A model generated the notes under the pieces. The model saw only the letters and a list, made by a program, of their open reading frames with translations, was not told the DNA's origin and made no database searches. Positions 32,894 through 40,552 of a stretch of 64,000 bases of DNA are shown here, in pieces. Each line of letters begins with the position of its first letter. Within the stretch, counting starts at the first letter, position 1. The DNA comes from Gimesia sp. (lineage in GTDB: Bacteria; Planctomycetota; Planctomycetia; Planctomycetales; Planctomycetaceae): contig PAJV01000013.1 of the NCBI GenBank assembly GCA_002706765.1, forward strand, positions 62,001 through 126,000, in the 5' to 3' direction. Position numbers and translations under genes: made by a program.

Positions 32894-33436
32894 TTACTGA
32901 GGCAACCGATCTACTCGTTCTTTCGGAAGTGGAAAAACGTGTCGGCATCCACCCTTCGCACGTTCACCGCAATAGGCTTCCGCAAGCGGACGTTTTCCAT
33001 CGCATTTCAGACAACGCTTGGTGAATCCCGCTGGTTGCGTTTTGCTGACAACCCATTCGATTAGCTCAGCATGAGACAACAAGACAATGTATGATTCATT
33101 CTTGTTATTGCGTTGGCGAGATCGAGTACGGATCATATCTGCCGATGTAAGCGATGCCTTAGCCCAGTCAACTGTATTCATCCATTTGGGACGACCTCTT
33201 ACGATTCGCTTGTCAGCCTTGCCAAAGATCGGGCCAAAGATCTTTTTCACGATGGTCAGAAACTCTTCATTGCGAATCCAGCCTCTGTGATCATCCAGAA
33301 CTCGTAGCAGGAGTTCTCTATAGCTTGCAGCGCTGATTTCCTGATTAGCATTTGGCCGATGCATCTCTTGCCAGGTTTTAGGATCTGATAGATCATAAGT
33401 TTCGTATTTGTGAGATTGTTTCAAGTGTTTATTCAT
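32894..33436 (-). CDS. winged-helix protein with C-terminal zinc ribbon, unrecognised
   Basis: 180 residues. The middle (YRELLLRVLDDHRGWIRNEE, GRPKWMNTVDWAKASLTSAD) looks like a helical DNA-binding domain. The end carries KRCLKCDGKRPLAEAYCG and GGCRHVF, a four-Cys set suited to zinc. ATG 33436 has AGAAGGTC upstream. Together with its ParB-methyltransferase neighbour it may belong to replication or control of a mobile element; that is inference from context. Confidence 0.55.
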   Translation of the reverse strand: MNKHLKQSHKYETYDLSDPKTWQEMHRPNANQEISAASYRELLLRVLDDHRGWIRNEEFLTIVKKIFGPIFGKADKRIVRGRPKWMNTVDWAKASLTSADMIRTRSRQRNNKNESYIVLLSHAELIEWVVSKTQPAGFTKRCLKCDGKRPLAEAYCGERAKGGCRHVFPLPKERVDRLPQ

Positions 33437-33547
33437 TTAAATGACCTTCTGATGAACGCACAACAGATGCGTAGTATGGGAAAAGGAAGTGGTTGGCTTG
33501 GCTTCAGACTGGCCAACCATGAGACGATTACGGTTGAGTAGTTCAGA

Positions 33548-34276
33548 TCACTCTTCCATCGTGATGCGAATATCTGAGAGTGGAAGATTAGAAAGTCTTC
33601 CTGTGAATTCGATCACACTCGGATGAAGCGGAAGGCAGATGTCTCCGTTGAGATAAGATGTCGCCAAATAATCGCATACGCCGTAATGCATTTGTTTTAA
33701 AGTGAGTTCAGCGATTTCGGGCGCTATGTCAAATAAACCATTAGCAGCTTCTGTGAGACGATCGAAAAATACTTCCCGAGATGCACTTCCTACATATTGC
33801 AGAATTCGAACTACATCCTCGTCAGTGAGCGAGTCGAGCGTTGTCGTTACGTCTGCATCCAGGTTTATAATTCCGTCTTCGATATGTTGTCGGACAGTCT
33901 CCAGTGAAGAGGCTCCAGGATCAATAACTCGGAGGAATACGAGTATCTTATCAATAACAGAATCGTGGTAAGGTAGAAGTTGCTTAGAATGCATCTTAGC
34001 CTGTACGGCGAATTTCTTCTCCAGTTCACGAAGCTTGCTCTGTGAAGTCTTAGAATCATCTTTGGCTTTTTGAATTTCTTTCGACGTGGCAGCGAGTTTT
34101 ACCTGCAAATGTTCTCGATGTTGCGTTTCGTCGGCCAGTGAATTTTGGAGAGATGTAAATTCCCTTCGAGTCTCACCAGCAGTACGATGTAATTCCTCTG
34201 CAAGATAAACTTTTTCCTTCGGTAGAGAATTCCGCAAATCCTGAACAAGTTTTTGGAATCGTTTTTTGGTTTTCAT
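33548..34276 (-). CDS. coiled-coil protein, unrecognised
   Basis: 242 residues from ATG 34276 (AAGGATAAAACA upstream; the frame extends to 34324 without support). Residues 1-105 form a long coiled coil (RREFTSLQNSLADETQHREH, SKLRELEKKFAVQAKMHSKQ). The remainder is helical and acidic (DPGASSLETVRQHIEDGIIN). No catalytic motif. It could be a structural or partner protein for the neighbouring DNA-binding genes. Confidence 0.55.
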   Translation of the reverse strand: MKTKKRFQKLVQDLRNSLPKEKVYLAEELHRTAGETRREFTSLQNSLADETQHREHLQVKLAATSKEIQKAKDDSKTSQSKLRELEKKFAVQAKMHSKQLLPYHDSVIDKILVFLRVIDPGASSLETVRQHIEDGIINLDADVTTTLDSLTDEDVVRILQYVGSASREVFFDRLTEAANGLFDIAPEIAELTLKQMHYGVCDYLATSYLNGDICLPLHPSVIEFTGRLSNLPLSDIRITMEE

Positions 34277-34462
34277 TGTTTTATCCTTATTAGATTGGTC
34301 CTTTTGCGCAGACCGAAAGCGCATGGGAGGTGTTCTGGTTCTCGTAAAAATGATTCTGGGATCGAGAAAGTAGTGAGCAGTAATCTGCTACTGGCATCCA
34401 TAATTGCCTTGTCGCTATCACTGCTCTCGTTTCTTGCGTGTCCCTCGCTTCTGCTGATGTTT

Positions 34463-35287
34463 CTACATTTGCGACCGACTGCAACGCCAGTCATGGATCG
34501 CCTCGGTGATCTGTTTGTAGGTCAATGCATTCAAATCGATATCCGACCAAAAAACGGCAATGCACGCCTCACAGAACCACACAGGATGTGCTTTCGTGGG
34601 TTCTTCGAGCACCTCGGCGACGTGCTTGGCAACCATTTCATATGGAAACGGATACTTGGCAAGATAGTCAGCCCAATTGTCGGGAATTGAGTCTTCAATT
34701 TTTGAAGAACGAGCATCGTCGTGGGCCATCTCACGCTCAAATTGGCGATGTTCACCCCGCAGGTTTTTCTTCTCTATTATCGCTTGGGCCTGTTGCATAC
34801 ATCGCTCAAGGCGATCCTCGTAGTCAGTGAATTTGTGTCGGTAAGCCGTTTTAAAGGAAATCAATTGGGCTTCGAATCGATCGATTTCACCTTGCTGATA
34901 CCAGTTGGCGACCATGCCATATGGATCGATACCCAGGTTCGCAAGTTCTTGCCGCTCTGCCTCACGCTGTTTCTGTTCTCGTTGCTGTCGGTTCCTTTTG
35001 TTGGATTCTCTTTTCGCTGATGGGTTTCGCTTGGTGCGTGCCTCGATTTCATCCAATAGCTTTGGAGCACTAATCTTTGACACGATAACTCCATCAGTTT
35101 CGGGTTTGTAACCCCGCCTTTTGCTTCCGGTGAATCCAATCAATGCATCAGCATACTTGATTCCAAGTTTTCGACAGAGCGGCTGGAGACGCTTACCTGA
35201 AACATGAACATAGCGTTTTGGTAAGCCATTTCGGATATCCACGTTTGCATAAAAGTTGGCTATTTTAAGTAGAAGTTGATTGCTCAT
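34463..35287 (-). CDS. basic protein with central coiled coil, unrecognised
   Basis: 274 residues. The N-terminus (LKIANFYANVDIRNGLPKRY, KRLQPLCRKLGIKYADALIG) is basic. The centre is a very charged helix (SAKRESNKRNRQQREQKQRE). The C-terminus has WFCEACIAVFW, a possible half metal site, and a final helix. A nucleic-acid-binding role is plausible from charge only. ATG 35287 has AAAGGAAACGTC upstream. An 8-bp inverted repeat lies in its leader. Confidence 0.5.
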   Translation of the reverse strand: MSNQLLLKIANFYANVDIRNGLPKRYVHVSGKRLQPLCRKLGIKYADALIGFTGSKRRGYKPETDGVIVSKISAPKLLDEIEARTKRNPSAKRESNKRNRQQREQKQREAERQELANLGIDPYGMVANWYQQGEIDRFEAQLISFKTAYRHKFTDYEDRLERCMQQAQAIIEKKNLRGEHRQFEREMAHDDARSSKIEDSIPDNWADYLAKYPFPYEMVAKHVAEVLEEPTKAHPVWFCEACIAVFWSDIDLNALTYKQITEAIHDWRCSRSQM

Positions 35288-35307
35288 GACGTTTCCTTTT
35301 GTGATTG

Positions 35308-35349
35308 TGCGTCACCCTCGGCGCATACCGGTGGCCCAGAAGTGACGCA
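35308..35349 (-). repeat. 8-bp inverted repeat in a leader
   Basis: TGCGTCAC (35308-35315) and GTGACGCA (35342-35349), a perfect pair separated by 26 bases, 20 bp upstream of ATG 35287. It could be an operator or an RNA hairpin controlling that gene. Confidence 0.5.
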
Positions 35350-35643
35350 GTGGTTTTTAAGACATTCAGGACTGAGGTCAGCCCTGCGACCAGACACATG
35401 GTTGGTCAAAGGTACCGCAGATCAGAGCACTCATTTCTGTCGAGGCATAGGTATCTTACTGAGAGTTGTCGAGGTGTTAAGTAAGTATTTTGCCGTTGCC
35501 GATGGCAAATAATTTCCACTTTACATTCGTACTTTTTCCAGTAGGAGTCGTCGTAAGTCGAGAAATCGTGTTGATCAGGCGGTGGCGAAATCCTTTCCAA
35601 ACCAATCAAAAAAAAGTTTATTTTTGATAAATCCATGCCTCCG

Positions 35644-36243
35644 TCAACATACTTGCTTGATTAGCTCTGGATCAGAAGACAACGGAGACTTCGGCCATAA
35701 GTTCGTCAAACAGGGGCCATCAAGCAGCCAACTATCCAAGAGGCGAGGCTCTTCGGCAAAGGCAGGGCCTTCGGATGTCTCCACGATGGGAAGGCTGGCT
35801 CGTTCTGCCTCAACTGTTTTCTGAATCTGGGCCAATCGTTCTTCCGAAACTTCCTCGTATCGGCCTGGTTGCTTGAAAGCGATTTCAACTTTCTGGATCT
35901 GATCTGTGGGCACACCATCAAATGCGAAGTACCAATTCCTGTGCTCTTGATTCGGAGCCATCTTTCGCACCCAGGATCGTTTGACCTGGAACTTCTTTCT
36001 CATCTGACGAAAGCTCATCAAATGTTCGTTGGGTAAATCAACAAGGATGCGAACTCTTGTCTTGTCCAAGTAGTTGGATTTATTCCAGTCAGAGTTGCCT
36101 CTTGCCGTCCCGTCTTTGGTCAGATTTACTGCTTGCGGAATAAATCTATAGGCATAAGGTCCGATGGGAACCTCGCCCCGACTGAGACCCTCTCGCATGA
36201 TCTGTGGCAGATGAAGAAGACTGGTGAAGTGGTACAGCAACAT
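35644..36243 (-). CDS. possible ADP-ribosyltransferase-fold protein (DarT-like start)
   Basis: 199 residues from ATG 36243 (GGGAG upstream); the frame is open to 36441 but that part is the repeated leader. The start LLYHFTSLLHLPQIMREGLS and the following AVNLTKDGTA resemble the first strands of ART/DarT-type folds (a YHFT.. strand, IL..GL helix, then NLT..). RVRILVDLPNEHLMSF and YFAFDGVPTDQIQKVEIAF continue an alpha/beta pattern. I cannot identify the catalytic Glu, so the call is tentative. First gene of the minus-strand set; its leader is duplicated upstream. Confidence 0.4.
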   Translation of the reverse strand: MLLYHFTSLLHLPQIMREGLSRGEVPIGPYAYRFIPQAVNLTKDGTARGNSDWNKSNYLDKTRVRILVDLPNEHLMSFRQMRKKFQVKRSWVRKMAPNQEHRNWYFAFDGVPTDQIQKVEIAFKQPGRYEEVSEERLAQIQKTVEAERASLPIVETSEGPAFAEEPRLLDSWLLDGPCLTNLWPKSPLSSDPELIKQVC

Positions 36244-36370
36244 GATAATTCGCTCCCTGGAAGGACGCCCTGGTTCGATTCTGCGTAGGGCCTTGCAGTC
36301 TGGCCGCAACATGCAACCTGTCGTCTTGCAAGGTACAGAGCCACTGTATCTGTAACCGTACCCGTAACCA
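36234..36370 (-). repeat. 137-bp leader repeat, copy 1
   Basis: Leader and first codons of the gene at 36243. It aligns without gaps, over the same length, with 36427-36563; by eye about four bases in five are identical, and stretches such as GGGCCTTGCAG and CTGTATCTGTAACCG are exact. Confidence 0.75.
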
Positions 36371-36426
36371 CCAGAGAGAGACTTCGAAAGTGAACGAATC
36401 TCACCGATTGGCCGATTACTGAGAGA

Positions 36427-36563
36427 ACAGCTACATGACAAATCGCTCTCTAAAAGGACGCCCTAATTCGTTTCTGCATAGGGCCTTGCAGACTGGCTGT
36501 CACTTGCTGCCAGTCGCTTTTCAAGGTACCGTGGAACTGTATCTGTAACCGCTTCTGTAACCA
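36427..36563 (-). repeat. 137-bp leader repeat, copy 2 (gene relic)
   Basis: Same leader as copy 1, but the start codon is followed at once by a stop (ATG TAG, where copy 1 has ATG TTG). The gene body behind it is missing. It also contains a stem GACTGGC/GCCAGTC. Direct duplicate with a dead start. Confidence 0.7.
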
Positions 36564-36579
36564 TTCAAGGAGAGGTCGT

Positions 36580-37173
36580 GTGACTGTCAGCAAATCCAGT
36601 CAGATTCGGGAGATATTGAGGCAAGAACCTGATCTCACTCCGTGCGAGATTCAAACTGTGTTGGCAGATAAAGGAGTCGAAGTCAGCCGCAATCTCTGCA
36701 AGGTCGTTCGGCACCGAGAGCAGCAATCGGCGGCGAGCAGCAAGCCCCCGACGGAGCGTCAGCTCCGTCGGGGGGAGACAAGAATGAGCAGAACAGTGTA
36801 TCGGCTCAGCAAAGAAGACTGGGCTGTCTGGGATTTCGTCGAAAGGTATGCAAAGAGACTGGAAACCCCTGGCCTAGAACTTCATGTCATGGATGGGAGA
36901 CTCATTCGTATGCAGCGGAAAGTTCGTCAATGGCTTGAAGCTGTCTCCACCAGAAATGCCAGGCGAAGAAGAGAAAATATTCTTGACCAGTTCATTGTTG
37001 ATCTTTGTAGACACTGTCCCAAACCAGAAAAGAATGAGAGATTACCACGACCAGTAATTAGAAAGAGGCCAACCAAGAATGAAAGTGATTCAGAGCCACA
37101 TAGGCGTCTGACAGAGGAGGAACGAGAATCTCGAATAAAGCAGAGACCCTTGAAGAAGGATGTAGAGGAATAA
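36580..37173 (+). CDS. basic helix-turn-helix-like protein
   Basis: 197 residues. GTG 36580 lies behind AGGAGAGG. The N-terminus (SSQIREILRQEPDLTPCEIQ, TVLADKGVEVSRNLCKVV) has helix-turn-helix character and is probably DNA-binding. The centre (LSKEDWAVWDFVERYAKRLE) is helical; the C-terminus is highly basic and disordered. A 13-bp perfect hairpin is embedded in codons 56-65 and encodes KPPTERQLRR. It is divergent from the ART-like gene across the repeated leader, so it may be the regulator of the minus-strand set. Confidence 0.55.
   Translation: MTVSKSSQIREILRQEPDLTPCEIQTVLADKGVEVSRNLCKVVRHREQQSAASSKPPTERQLRRGETRMSRTVYRLSKEDWAVWDFVERYAKRLETPGLELHVMDGRLIRMQRKVRQWLEAVSTRNARRRRENILDQFIVDLCRHCPKPEKNERLPRPVIRKRPTKNESDSEPHRRLTEEERESRIKQRPLKKDVEE
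36745..36774. repeat. perfect 13-bp hairpin inside a coding region
   Basis: CCCCCGACGGAGC (36745-36757), loop GTCA, GCTCCGTCGGGGG (36762-36774). It is GC-rich within a gene of lower GC, in frame, and looks like an inserted palindromic element. Confidence 0.85.
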
Positions 37174-37264
37174 TCACATAACTGGTTACACAGCCATTCA
37201 TAGCTTCCAAGGAAGTCGTCGAGTGCAGAAGTATTTTGAAGATCGCTTGCCAAAGTAATTACCT

Positions 37265-39751
37265 CTAATCTGCTTTCAAATCCTGAGCTTTTCGAGTGGG
37301 CAGGCAAAGCACGACATTTGGCCACAATAGACCATGAAACCCAAGCCAGCCCTCAAACGAAGACTCCAAGTCTTCTTTATTACCAGCATCTACAGATCCC
37401 AGAACTTTAGCTACTCTTGAGGCAATATCTTGGAATCCAGTTAGATCGATCACATACAGTTCAGCGGGGGGACTTGCAAGATTCGAAACTTCGAGTTCGT
37501 AACCAATAATGGCGTGACGACGGGGCCTACTACTAAATTTATCTTTTACCCATTGAGCGTGTATGTGGGACTGACCGATTTCTGTCTTAGAATAAGTCGA
37601 AGATCGCTTCTTACCTGTTTTCAAATCGAATCCCCATACCTGAACTTCCCCGACCTTCCCAACCCATAAGTTGTCAGGTCCCCCTTCTTTGTCATGGCAG
37701 GTTGATTCAAGCCCGAGCAACTTACCCAGGAGTTCCATTGCTTTTTCCGCTTTGTCTGTCTCGTCACCGTACACCAAATCTTGTTGCACTGTATTAATCC
37801 ATGAAGCCATCTTTACCTTTTGTGAACGATACATTGCTGCAAGTACCTGTGCTTGAAAGCCAACAGTCGCAACCTTCGGTGGCTTGAACATTCTGTCCCG
37901 GTGTTCAGATGGCCGAATCAAATCAGATCGGTTAGCAGCAGCATCAGCAAATGCCTGTAATGCCGTTTGTTGATCTCCACAACATAGATGAGCGAGCCCT
38001 TCAAATTGCTTGTACCATGCTCCGAGTTTCTTGTCTTTGATATTACCTCGGTCAGACAACTCCGAATATACGTCAATCGCTGATGAAAAATCGCCATCCC
38101 ATATTGCTCTGTACGCCTTTCTTTCATCCAAAAGCATTTGGGGATACCAATCATCAGTTGCAACCGCAGGCATGGTCTTCATAGAATCAATATACTGCTT
38201 GTATGCATTGTCCCAGTCTTCATCACCCGTTAGTACGCCGTGGAGTAACTCATCCTCGGTCACCTCACCTTTCTCAATCTCCTTTTTGAGTTCGATACCA
38301 AAGCTGATCTGTTGTTGAACCAGGATCGGGAGATATGACCGATTTTTAGGATTCAGGATCCAATCCTTCAGGTCACAGCCAACGAGAATTACCGCACCAT
38401 GATCGGTATTACTGCGAAAAATGCGCCCAATTGCTTGAACTATTCGAGTCGCTGTGTGCCCAACTCTGATTGCATCAACATTCGTTCCTTCATCAATGAA
38501 GCGTTCAAAGAGACTCTCGCCTCTCGGCAAACGATCAAGGATTAAGATTCGGCAAGCATCACCAGGTAAATCAATGCCATCGTATCTCGCTACCAGTCCT
38601 AACAGACGTGATTCATCAGAGTTTGCAAACTCTTCAATGGCGTCGTCTCCTTCGTTTTTATCGAAGATTTCGGAAGGCCACTGCTTAGCTTTGCTAGTTG
38701 ACGGAGAGATTACACAAGCTTTCTCATCTTCGATCAACGAAAGTGTTGCATCTCGTTGATCCTCGTCGCTCTCACCAGAAGCGAATAGAAAAAGTCGCTG
38801 AGCATCCCCTGATTTTCCTCCAGGCGTTACAACTTCTGGATTTAAAAGACCAAAGGTGCGTGCGAATGATGCTTGAGACGGCAGTGTTGCAGTCAGGTAA
38901 ACACGTCTTACATCGCTTTGAAAATAAGGAAGTGTATGTAATGGTATGACCGATGGAGAAATTTCGATTCCACGAGCGCTGATGATGACACAGCAGTGTT
39001 GTAGATGATCCGAAAGGTGACTCCACACATACTTGAGATTTTTATCATTCGGTACATCTACTTCAACAAGAATATTTCGTAATTCCTGGGCATGTTTCCA
39101 GACTGCATACATTGGAACAAAAAGTAATGATGTTTGGGATCCTTCTGATATGTCCTCCAATCTCGACATACCATATGTGTTTGAAAAATGGGGTTTGAAG
39201 AGATTTACAATTTTATCAAAGGCTACTGAATCTGGGGTAATGGTCAGTGTGAAACGATCTCGAATGCTTGCTTCTGCAACATGCGCATCATCAAAGATAA
39301 ACGCACCAATGTCTTTGTCCTTAAATGTAGAATATCCATTGAAAACCGCTGCATAGTTGGTAATGCAGAAAGTTTCGGCGGCCAGAAACTCATCTTGTCT
39401 ATGCCACGCAAAGTTGTATCGTGAAGCTGGCTTGATAGCCAACTCATGTGCTCTTTTTATCGTTTGCTCGACAAGCTGATTGTTCGCAACAACGTAAACG
39501 ACTCTTCGATTCAGTTCGTGAAGTAACGACTGAGCGATCAATAGTCCGACTAACGTTTTACCACCCCCTGTGTTCATCTCGATAACTACATCATCGATCG
39601 TTCTTTTCTTGTACCAATTACGTAGCGCTTCGGCCTGTGGATCCCAAATGTTTTTAATTGAGCCTCGTAGTGTGATATTGTCAAAGATTTTACGGGGATG
39701 CACTTCCCTCTCGCCGCCGGAACTAGATAGTTTTAAATTTTTGAGGCTCAT
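37265..39751 (-). CDS. superfamily 2 DEAD/DEAH-type helicase of the defence island
   Basis: 828 residues. Walker A TGGGKT (61-66), motif II DDAH (154-157), VYLTATLPS as motif III, and QAIGRIFRS near 445 as motif VI define a two-lobe SF2 helicase. About 350 further residues follow: a helical region and then a beta-rich end with WVGKVGEVQVWGFDLKTGK and YELEVSNLASPPAELYVIDL. A ...E.Q.W.F.LKTG.K arrangement could be a nuclease-like fold, but I cannot assign residues. ATG 39751 has AAAGGAT upstream. It is divergent from an XRE regulator and is probably an antiphage or restriction helicase; the DNA or RNA substrate is unknown. Confidence 0.7.
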   Translation of the reverse strand: MSLKNLKLSSSGGEREVHPRKIFDNITLRGSIKNIWDPQAEALRNWYKKRTIDDVVIEMNTGGGKTLVGLLIAQSLLHELNRRVVYVVANNQLVEQTIKRAHELAIKPASRYNFAWHRQDEFLAAETFCITNYAAVFNGYSTFKDKDIGAFIFDDAHVAEASIRDRFTLTITPDSVAFDKIVNLFKPHFSNTYGMSRLEDISEGSQTSLLFVPMYAVWKHAQELRNILVEVDVPNDKNLKYVWSHLSDHLQHCCVIISARGIEISPSVIPLHTLPYFQSDVRRVYLTATLPSQASFARTFGLLNPEVVTPGGKSGDAQRLFLFASGESDEDQRDATLSLIEDEKACVISPSTSKAKQWPSEIFDKNEGDDAIEEFANSDESRLLGLVARYDGIDLPGDACRILILDRLPRGESLFERFIDEGTNVDAIRVGHTATRIVQAIGRIFRSNTDHGAVILVGCDLKDWILNPKNRSYLPILVQQQISFGIELKKEIEKGEVTEDELLHGVLTGDEDWDNAYKQYIDSMKTMPAVATDDWYPQMLLDERKAYRAIWDGDFSSAIDVYSELSDRGNIKDKKLGAWYKQFEGLAHLCCGDQQTALQAFADAAANRSDLIRPSEHRDRMFKPPKVATVGFQAQVLAAMYRSQKVKMASWINTVQQDLVYGDETDKAEKAMELLGKLLGLESTCHDKEGGPDNLWVGKVGEVQVWGFDLKTGKKRSSTYSKTEIGQSHIHAQWVKDKFSSRPRRHAIIGYELEVSNLASPPAELYVIDLTGFQDIASRVAKVLGSVDAGNKEDLESSFEGWLGFHGLLWPNVVLCLPTRKAQDLKAD

Positions 39752-39876
39752 CCTAATCCTTTCAAGTTACGTGCGTTTACTTTTCTGTTTGGTAGATGGA
39801 AGATGGGTCTTTTGGGGACGGTTAATTGTTCGTTTGCCTTTTCCAGTCGGCACGTACCCCTCAGCCCTCATCTATT

Positions 39877-40074
39877 TTAACTGGGAGAGAAATCGGGGCG
39901 TTTGAATTTTCGTTTTTCATCATGCCAAGCATAGAACTCGTCAATGATTGTCTTGTTGGTTGCATCTCTGGAACGCAGAACAAAACGACTTCTGTAGGCG
40001 TTTGCGTTGCAGTAATGTTGTCTGCGCAGTACAAATAATGTACTATTTTGGGGAATGATGAGCAACCAGCACAA
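39877..40074 (-). CDS. possible small ORF or remnant in the divergent region
   Basis: 65 codons from TTG 40074, with an end that looks protein-like (YRSRFVLRSRDATNKTIIDE, FYAWHDEKRKFKRP). There is no clear ribosome-binding site, and it would start only 21 bp from the divergent XRE gene. It may be a remnant of a larger gene. Confidence 0.25.
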   Translation of the reverse strand: MCWLLIIPQNSTLFVLRRQHYCNANAYRSRFVLRSRDATNKTIIDEFYAWHDEKRKFKRPDFSPS

Positions 40075-40095
40075 GGGGCCAGGAACAGAAATGCA

Positions 40096-40440
40096 ATGAC
40101 TTTTGGCGAACGAATCCGTGAACTTCGAAAGGCGAAGGGGCTGACTCTGCGGGAACTCGCCCCAAAGGTCGAAGTTGGGTTCTCATATCTCTCTCGTATA
40201 GAAAATGGGAAGCTCAACTACGGGGATTACCCAAGTGAGTCGCTGATTCACCGTCTTGCCCAAGTTCTGGATGCCAGCGAAGACGAACTGCTCATTCTCG
40301 CTGAGAAGATCCCAGAGCGAATCAAACAGCGGGTCTTTGAGCATCCAAATGAGTTTCGGGTACTCGCCGAGTTGTCTGATCAACAGCTTCAACAACTTGT
40401 CGCAAATATTCACAATCCGAAACAGAAACGATCAGAATGA
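40096..40440 (+). CDS. XRE-family transcriptional regulator (island copy 1)
   Basis: 114 residues from ATG 40096. The N-terminal helix-turn-helix is clear: MTFGERIRELRKAKGLTLRE with FSYLSRIENGKLNYGDYPSE. The C-terminal half (VLDASEDELLILAEKIPERI) is a dimerisation-type region. It resembles the regulator at 57339 along its whole length, including LIHRLAQVLDA/LIHKLASVLDA. It diverges from the helicase gene and is probably its repressor or a shared controller of the island. GTACAAATAATGTAC, an imperfect palindrome at about 40027-40041, is a candidate operator. Confidence 0.85.
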   Translation: MTFGERIRELRKAKGLTLRELAPKVEVGFSYLSRIENGKLNYGDYPSESLIHRLAQVLDASEDELLILAEKIPERIKQRVFEHPNEFRVLAELSDQQLQQLVANIHNPKQKRSE

Positions 40441-40552
40441 AAATGGTTCTCTTCCCAGCGGAAACTAGGATTCCCGCTCGCAATTGAATTTAACTTCGTG
40501 TCAGCGTCTCTGAACGGGCATATATAAGCATAGCAAATATTGATATAGCAAA

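Noticed and set aside
36250-36441. N-terminal extension of the ART-like protein to 36441
   Set aside because: The extension is the repeated leader; the duplicate copy has a stop right after the start codon, so the leader is not coding.
30618-37173. Prophage call for the ParB-methyltransferase module
   Set aside because: No capsid, terminase, tail or lysis genes were seen.
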